A DNA stretch of 64,000 nucleotides from JBDKFK01 sp039798745 (GTDB taxonomy: Bacteria; Patescibacteriota; Microgenomatia; UBA1406; GWC2-37-13): positions 42,121-106,120 of the forward strand of contig JBDKFK010000003.1 in assembly GCA_039798745.1 (NCBI GenBank), in the 5' to 3' direction. Under the pieces are notes generated by a model. It had not been told where the DNA came from, made no database searches, and saw only the letters and a list, made by a program, of their open reading frames with translations. Position 1 is the first letter of the stretch. Each line of letters begins with the position of its first letter. Shown here piece by piece: positions 59,473-64,000 of the stretch. The position numbers and the translations under genes are program-made.

Positions 59473-60717
59473 TCAATACAACTCCTCTATCCCCTTTACA
59501 TTTCCAAACGCGATACGGTCGAGTACCAGATCGTTCATTCCCAGCATTATGGCCGGGGTTATCACGAATTCTCCGTACCTGTCATTAATTTTATCCATGG
59601 CGTCTGAGACCTGGCGCCGTTTATCTACCGCAACATCAAAGAGTTCCATCTGCGGAGTTTTGCTGGCCATAAGGTCGAAGCAGCTCACTGCAAGTTTACG
59701 TATTACTTTCCGCTCCGGTTGCTGATTAAGCAACCACTGTGCTTTTCTATAAAGTTCGGGAGTTGTGTAAAGTTGTTGCTCAACTTTTTTACCCCGGTGC
59801 CAGTGAGTCATATCTTTGTAAAGGCAGGCGACATGAATTCCCTGAGCCGCAGAACCGGCCGATCGTAACCTTCTTCCCATTTTTTCACATAGTTTCATGA
59901 GAATCCGGGAAATTTCTTCCGGATCGTCGGTCTGTTTTCCCAGCGAATATTCCTGTCCGAAGCTTTTTCTATCCCAGTCTACCGCGTCTATCTCCCAGCC
60001 GCGTAGACGGAGATACCAGTAATACCCCATGATGCCTTTGAAGACGAGAGACCGTAAGGTATTCTCGGAAGCTTTAAAAAACTGGGTAGGGGTGAATATG
60101 CCGTTAATATTAAGCCGGGCTTCATTTTTAGTGTTTATGCCATGTAAATCTTTGAGTTTTATTTTTGCGTATATGCTCATCAGATTCTCATGAGTTATTA
60201 CTACCATGCCATCAGGTTTCTTCAAACCGGCTCCCAGTTTTGCCAGAAAGCGGTTGGGGGCGATACCTATACTGCACCATATCCATTCACCTATCTCCTG
60301 TTTCATACGTTTTTTAATCTCATTGCCTATCTCGACTAGGCCTCGTTTGAGGTATGGCGTACCCGTAAAATCGATAATAGCTTCATCAATGGAACGCGGG
60401 CTTACGTTGGGTGAATAGTCGTTGAATATAGCTCGGAATTTCATATGCACATCTCGATATTTAGGAGGATCAGGAGTGCGCACTATAACGCCTTTACACA
60501 GAAGCCGCGCGTCCCGTACACTCATCCCTGTCTTTACTCCAAATCGTTTGACCTCGATGGAAGGGGAGAGGACACAGCCGTTTGGGGTAGCATAGGCCGC
60601 GACTACGAGAGGTTTGCCTCTCAAAAGAGGATTTGCCTGCTGTTCGATGGTCGCGAAGCAGGAGTCGAGATCGATGTGCATTATGGTGGGAGCGTTGTGG
60701 TTAATCGGTAAGTCCAT
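59473..60717 (-). CDS. dinB: DNA polymerase IV (Y family), 414 aa
   Basis: The enzyme copies damaged DNA. Catalytic motifs are MHIDLDSCFATIEQQANP and SPRSIDEAIIDFTG. The thumb and little-finger domains follow (CSIGIAPNRFLAKLGAGLKKPDG). Length is normal. Its start overlaps the 86-residue gene by 17 bases, and both follow a promoter with a LexA-type operator at 60974-60989. It is therefore probably DNA-damage induced. Confidence 0.94.
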   Translation of the reverse strand: MDLPINHNAPTIMHIDLDSCFATIEQQANPLLRGKPLVVAAYATPNGCVLSPSIEVKRFGVKTGMSVRDARLLCKGVIVRTPDPPKYRDVHMKFRAIFNDYSPNVSPRSIDEAIIDFTGTPYLKRGLVEIGNEIKKRMKQEIGEWIWCSIGIAPNRFLAKLGAGLKKPDGMVVITHENLMSIYAKIKLKDLHGINTKNEARLNINGIFTPTQFFKASENTLRSLVFKGIMGYYWYLRLRGWEIDAVDWDRKSFGQEYSLGKQTDDPEEISRILMKLCEKMGRRLRSAGSAAQGIHVACLYKDMTHWHRGKKVEQQLYTTPELYRKAQWLLNQQPERKVIRKLAVSCFDLMASKTPQMELFDVAVDKRRQVSDAMDKINDRYGEFVITPAIMLGMNDLVLDRIAFGNVKGIEELY

Positions 60718-60961
60718 CGCTTACCTCCTCTAGCATCCATTCCAATGTATCACTATTGAACTGAAGCTTGAGAGCCAGACTATCATCGCAGACCGAGAAG
60801 ATATGCAGCATAGTTCTTCCCATCCGGACTTTATGATGATATCCTAACTTTTTTATATGATATATCCGTCCATGCCAGCGCACCTGAACAGGGAGAATTG
60901 AGTTTTTTATATGATTATAAACAGTGATGACACTGATTTTTTCGTTGACACGTTGGATCAT
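60701..60961 (-). CDS. Small protein preceding dinB, 86 aa
   Basis: The product has VQVRWHGRIYHIKKLGY and RMGRTMLHIFSVCDDSLALKLQFNSDTLEWMLEEV, the pattern of short DUF6504-like proteins that lie beside DNA-repair polymerases. It is the first gene of the SOS-controlled operon. TACAAT (minus strand, 60968-60973) ends six bases before the ATG. The family link is by resemblance only. Confidence 0.65.
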   Translation of the reverse strand: MIQRVNEKISVITVYNHIKNSILPVQVRWHGRIYHIKKLGYHHKVRMGRTMLHIFSVCDDSLALKLQFNSDTLEWMLEEVSDGLTD

Positions 60962-60967
60962 AGTCCT

Positions 60968-60997
60968 ATTGTAGTGAACGATAGTTCACTCTGTCAA
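60968..60997 (-). promoter_or_regulatory. SOS promoter with LexA-like operator
   Basis: TTGACA (60992-60997) and TACAAT (60968-60973) on the minus strand are 18 bases apart. The spacer holds GTGAACGATAGTTCAC (60974-60989), a six-base perfect inverted repeat with the GAAC-N4-GTTC core of Gram-positive-type LexA boxes. Repressor bound there would block polymerase. Confidence 0.8.
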
Positions 60998-61006
60998 GAG
61001 CAGAAA

Positions 61007-61052
61007 AAAGGCGATCACGATAGGTTTGAAAACCCGTATCGGATCGCCTTTG
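61007..61052 (-). terminator. Intrinsic terminator of the 228-aa gene
   Basis: On the minus strand AAAGGCGATC pairs with GATCGCCTTT, with CGATA/TATCG inside, followed by six T. It lies 15 bases past the stop of the gene starting at 61753 and before the SOS promoter. Confidence 0.85.
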
Positions 61053-61066
61053 TTGGCACTAGTCTG

Positions 61067-61753
61067 TTAGAACAGCTCTAGTACCATAGTCCCGTAAACG
61101 ACCTGTGCTTCTTTCTGTGTGCTAGAAGGCAGGCTACGTAGCCAAGCTGCGTAATCCTTTACCGTAGCGCGGACGGTAAGGAGATGGTTCAGGCCGGGCG
61201 CGAAAACAATAGAGTATCCTCTACGTTTAAGGAGCCCTATTATTTTTTCCAGACCATTGTGATGATCATGCATCTTCACTCTTTCCAGAAGCGCGGCCCC
61301 TGCCCACTCGACGTCTTTTACCGGTGAACCGTTTTCATACATAATAGACTGACCTTCTTTCCAGATGCTGACAATAAAGTCGATCTGGGTAGCCGAGCGG
61401 CCAATACGGTATATGAGAGACCGTTCGTGGTAGTTGGGTTCTACGGTGACGTACGGTATCTTGTCGAGGAACAGGCGTACCACCAGACGGCGGCAGACAT
61501 CCAGAAGGCGCGCGTCTAAGGGTGTTACCTCCGCACGGACGATCTCATCTCCCTCTCGGATAAGATTCCCGTAGAGGAAGATCCGTTTGGTCAGTGGTTC
61601 ATGCCTCAAGTCATCAGCGGTGACGAAGAGCAGATACGCGAGCGTATCCGGTTCGCCCAAGGTCTCGACCTCCATCCACAGACCGTCAAAGACAGTCGGG
61701 AGGAAGTGAGGTGCCGCATCCAACATACGTATCCCTAACGGAGATTGCAACAT
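61067..61753 (-). CDS. Hypothetical protein, 228 aa
   Basis: The sequence is soluble with alternating strands and helices and two cysteines at most. No motif is recognised. The start is fixed by AAAGGAG about seven bases before the ATG at 61753; the longer frame extends upstream without one. It ends before a strong terminator. Shine-Dalgarno use, GC-rich coding and position in the right-hand cluster mark it as foreign relative to the mevalonate and glycosyltransferase regions. Confidence 0.65.
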   Translation of the reverse strand: MLQSPLGIRMLDAAPHFLPTVFDGLWMEVETLGEPDTLAYLLFVTADDLRHEPLTKRIFLYGNLIREGDEIVRAEVTPLDARLLDVCRRLVVRLFLDKIPYVTVEPNYHERSLIYRIGRSATQIDFIVSIWKEGQSIMYENGSPVKDVEWAGAALLERVKMHDHHNGLEKIIGLLKRRGYSIVFAPGLNHLLTVRATVKDYAAWLRSLPSSTQKEAQVVYGTMVLELF

Positions 61754-61926
61754 GCGTAAGACTCCTTTCAATAGTGTGCCGCGGGCGCGGAACATTCCAC
61801 ACGTGGTATACAGCATGGAATACAGGTTTAAAAGTGCAAGGAATAGCTTGTGGGGATATGCTAATTATACTTAATAGTAAGGGATAAAACAACGAGTGTA
61901 AGTAGTGACAATCGAGAGGATATATA

Positions 61927-61952
61927 GCTCCCCCACCTCGCGGTGGGGGAGC
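61927..61952 (-). terminator. Perfect 11-bp G/C hairpin
   Basis: GCTCCCCCACC (61927-61937) and GGTGGGGGAGC (61942-61952) pair around TCGC. It lies downstream of the broken gene that ends at 61978, so it probably marks its 3' end. A hairpin of the same style is at 63815-63842. Confidence 0.65.
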
Positions 61953-61977
61953 CTTGGGCCTTCAGGGGATCAGTGAG

Positions 61978-62310
61978 TTAGTCGACGAACCTTGCGATCG
62001 TCGCGCTCACGTCAACCGAAGCAGGAACACGAAGCTCGTACAGGTGCCCCATCACCTTGCTGGTGAGTTGGGAAATTTGCAGGGCGCCCATCCGGCTGCG
62101 TTTCCGCGCGATCTCGGTGTAAATGCCGAATACCACGTTGCTCGCCTCATTGTTGGCTGCGCTAGCGGTGGGCAGTTTACTGTCCAGGTCGCGGGCCATC
62201 TCCTGGATGCTCCGCTCATGAGCGGTGCCAACGCCGTGGGCAGTCCAGATATTCGAGTGGATGTGCCACCAGGCGTCCAGGATGCCGGTGAGGTACTCGC
62301 CCCAGTCCAC
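61978..62310 (-). pseudogene. C-terminal part of a gene interrupted by an amber codon, 110 aa from GTG
   Basis: The frame from GTG at 62310 has DWGEYLTGILDAWWHIHSN and ends ARFVD then TAA. Upstream the same frame continues without a break through ILLDELPLDSAYDDV to the TAG at 62353-62355, and beyond that into the 67-residue ORF. So the two pieces look like one protein with one in-frame amber. No function is recognised. It is GC-rich (helical, hydrophilic). Confidence 0.55.
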
Positions 62311-62352
62311 GTCGTCGTAGGCTGAGTCGAGCGGCAGCTCGTCGAGCAGGAT

Positions 62353-62556
62353 CTACAGGCGTTCGGTCAGCGTGACGAACTTATGACCGTTCGCCCCGCG
62401 GAGCTCTACTGAGAATCCTTCTTTTTCGCCAAAGACATGCAGTTCGAGCAGCTCTTGGTTGTCGGGTGACAACTTCAGAACCAGTCGTTTGCGCGTCTTG
62501 AGCAGCTCAGTCTGAAACTGATGAACCTGAAGCGGATCGGGCATGGTCAATCCCAT
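62353..62556 (-). pseudogene. Middle part of the same broken gene, 67 aa
   Basis: It begins MGLTMPDPLQVHQFQTELL, has LVLKLSPDNQELLELHVFGEKEG and ends TERL at TAG. It has no Shine-Dalgarno site of its own. A well-placed AAAGGAGG start lies upstream at 62623 but in another frame, shifted by one base. That suggests a frameshift between the true start and this piece. Confidence 0.5.
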
Positions 62557-62623
62557 ACCAGCGATGAGCGGCCGTAGCTGTCGTGAGAGCTGTATTGGTC
62601 AGCAGGTGTTCAAGGTTTCCCAT
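62507..62623 (-). CDS. 38-aa ORF with strong Shine-Dalgarno (likely original start of the broken gene)
   Basis: AAAGGAGG lies seven bases before ATG at 62623, giving MGNLEHLLTNTALTTATAAH and a stop at 62507-62509. The last 50 bases overlap the 67-residue ORF in a different frame. Either this is a small gene coupled to the next, or it is the true N-terminus of a protein of about 220 residues whose frame has shifted near 62556. Confidence 0.45.
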   Translation of the reverse strand: MGNLEHLLTNTALTTATAAHRWYGIDHARSASGSSVSD

Positions 62624-62642
62624 TGTTGTGCCTCCTTTAGCA

Positions 62643-62670
62643 GTCTGCCTCACCCGAAAGTGAGGCAGAC
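62643..62670. terminator. Perfect 11-bp hairpin
   Basis: GTCTGCCTCAC (62643-62653) and GTGAGGCAGAC (62660-62670) pair around CCGAAA, between the 369-residue gene and the broken gene. It may end or pause transcription or protect the upstream mRNA 3' end. No T run is present. Confidence 0.6.
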
Positions 62671-62681
62671 CACCGATAATG

Positions 62682-63788
62682 TTACTTCGACGTCACATCG
62701 TACCGGGCCAGGATGTTTCCGACTTTGGCAAGTACGCTGAGACACTCTGCCAGGTGCCGTGAAGGCATGGCCTGGACAAAGTCCCCCAGCGTGACCTGCT
62801 TGGTCACGATCCGATAGACCTCGAAGGCCCATCGCGGCTGCATCACTCCTACAGCCCGTGCTATCTCCGTCAGCGTCTGGTCCATCGTGGGTTCACTGGC
62901 TTTCTTGCTGCCCTCGGTGTCGTAGCGATTAACGAGGCGCAGAAGGTACTGGCGCAACAACCCCTCGGGTATGATTTCTCCATTGCCGTACTTGATGGCA
63001 ACGGCGTCATTGTCGAAATAATCGACTCTGAAGTCGTTGATGGAGCTATGGGGCAGGAAGAATTCATAGACCAATGCATGTATGACATGGTCTGCTCGCA
63101 CCTGTACCCGAACTTTCATGAGTTCGGTGAACCGGTGGTCGCAGTCCTTGTGCTCCCAGGCGCAGTGGGCGCAGACGCCGCACTTAGCGCATCGGAGGGC
63201 ATTGTGGGGAGGCATGGGGCGGGTCTCGATGTAGAGCTGTTGCCCCCGGTCGTCCAAAATGCCAACCTGAATGTTTGCAGGCCGCGCGGCCTCTTGCTGA
63301 AGGCGGGTTTTGAGAGCGGCGATCTGCGGCAAGCAGATTGTGTTGACTGTCGTAACCGCTTCGTCCACCCAGATCTGATACTGGGTCCAGGCTTCTTCGC
63401 GCGTAGAGAATTGGAAGAAGCGACGGTGTCCCACAAAACTCATCGCGTTCATGACGGTTTCCATGCCATGGGAATAAGCACTGCTGGCATGGCGGTCGAA
63501 CATAAGCTCCGGCGCGTGAAACGCCAGATCTTCGATCATGAGTAGGCCCTCGGAAGCAGTATAAAGCGCGAGTATGAATTTCGCGCTGCTCATTCCACCC
63601 ATCCGGAGCGGCCCCATCCATGTCTTCGAGGCGATGTAGTTGTAGTTGTCGCTGAACCGCTTCTGCGCCATGATCTGGGTAAGACGGGCACCGGCAACAC
63701 AGCCGGCGTAGGTCGCCAGCTTCTGGGGCGTCTCGCTGTCGTTAAGGAACAGATCGAGTACGGTGAACTTGATGTCCGGAAGTGCCAT
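62682..63788 (-). CDS. Hypothetical protein with zinc-binding centre, 368 aa
   Basis: AAAGGAGG lies six bases before the ATG at 63788 (MALPDIKFTVLDLFLND), so I use this start; the frame also extends upstream without a site. Near residue 200, CAKCGVCAHCAWEHKDCDHRF is a dense Cys/His cluster likely to bind zinc. The rest is helical with no known motif. GC-rich coding and strong Shine-Dalgarno use match its neighbours in the right-hand cluster and differ from the rest of the window. Confidence 0.65.
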   Translation of the reverse strand: MALPDIKFTVLDLFLNDSETPQKLATYAGCVAGARLTQIMAQKRFSDNYNYIASKTWMGPLRMGGMSSAKFILALYTASEGLLMIEDLAFHAPELMFDRHASSAYSHGMETVMNAMSFVGHRRFFQFSTREEAWTQYQIWVDEAVTTVNTICLPQIAALKTRLQQEAARPANIQVGILDDRGQQLYIETRPMPPHNALRCAKCGVCAHCAWEHKDCDHRFTELMKVRVQVRADHVIHALVYEFFLPHSSINDFRVDYFDNDAVAIKYGNGEIIPEGLLRQYLLRLVNRYDTEGSKKASEPTMDQTLTEIARAVGVMQPRWAFEVYRIVTKQVTLGDFVQAMPSRHLAECLSVLAKVGNILARYDVTSK

Positions 63789-63814
63789 ATCTGGCCTCCT
63801 TTCGTAGTGAGTCA

Positions 63815-63842
63815 CTCCCCCCGCCTTTTCGGCGGGGGGAGC
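63815..63842. terminator. Perfect 11-bp G/C hairpin
   Basis: CTCCCCCCGCC and GGCGGGGGGAG pair around a five-base T-rich loop, 27 bases upstream of the 368-residue gene. It resembles the hairpin at 61927-61952 and probably ends a transcript coming from beyond the right edge. Confidence 0.6.
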
Positions 63843-63848
63843 ACTCAT

Positions 63849-64000
63849 GTGATTTGGGGTTTGGATTCATCCCGTTCTTGCCCGAATGGGCTTTAGGTAC
63901 CATGAGATATCATGAAACCGGTTAAAACAGGACCAAGATCCTCCTTTCCCATACGCACAAAAAAAGCCTCATGACATACAGGCCCCCTACCAGACGGTAG
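63849..64000. other. Right-edge segment without a gene
   Basis: No ORF of useful length is visible. On the minus strand a weak hairpin (GCCT/AGGC) followed by seven T lies at about 63960-63985, and GGAGG near 63943 has no long frame after it. Confidence 0.3.

Noticed and set aside
61978..62556. Genome-wide reassignment of TAG to an amino acid
   Set aside because: TAG is the normal stop of clear genes, for example those ending at 29602 and 41849, so the in-frame amber is a local matter.

Overview
The window looks like a Candidate Phyla Radiation (Patescibacteria) genome, possibly Microgenomates or a relative. This is inferred from gene content and has not been tested by phylogeny. The evidence is tightly packed genes with 0-10 base gaps, many small unrecognised membrane proteins, three short type IV secretion pilin-like proteins, an archaeal-type ATP-dependent DNA ligase, an archaeal-type mevalonate operon and short or cofactor-poor versions of core enzymes. 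The genetic code looks standard: TAA, TAG and TGA all end clear genes.

Layout. 1-9.2 kb, minus strand: a cut-off secreted protein, a 1402-residue helical protein, a zinc-finger mini-operon, and khpB-yidC-rpmH-valS with no rnpA between rpmH and yidC. 9.3-17.9 kb: a DUF2298 membrane protein, an EEP-fold hydrolase, two divergent glycosyltransferases, ATP-dependent DNA ligase, a Fic protein and uppS. 17.9-25.2 kb: two pilin-like genes, then a seven-gene operon from HMG-CoA reductase to the final decarboxylase; with uppS next door it would supply and extend isoprenoid precursors for the lipid carrier. 25.2-33.2 kb: an ECF sigma factor with membrane proteins, a PPM-like membrane protein, a PH-domain protein, an orphan 5S rRNA, a DUF2130 gene split by an in-frame stop, and other small membrane proteins.

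33.2-45.6 kb: a ribbon-helix-helix/nucleotidyltransferase fusion, a UMP-kinase/methyltransferase fusion behind a leader with a tiny ORF and a terminator, recF, a phosphatidylcholine-synthase-like enzyme, an RnfD-like protein, a Ca2+/cation exchanger and several unknowns. 45.6-58.8 kb: two tRNA-Ser genes, surface glycosyltransferases, housecleaning enzymes, a SerB/SerA-like/ACT fusion, the c-di-AMP cyclase, and two DNA glycosylases that have lost their iron-sulphur ligands. 58.8-59.5 kb: palindromic repeats flanking a GIY-YIG gene. 59.5-61 kb: a dinB operon with a LexA-like operator between -35 and -10. 61-64 kb: a GC-rich, Shine-Dalgarno-led cluster unlike the rest, including a gene broken by a frameshift and an amber codon.

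The strongest window-wide pattern is transcriptional. About 30 genes on both strands have a TATAAT-like -10 box ending only 5-12 bases before the start codon, so their mRNAs should be leaderless. A minority, mostly in foreign-looking places, have Shine-Dalgarno sites instead. I used this to move several start codons from the longest possible ORF.
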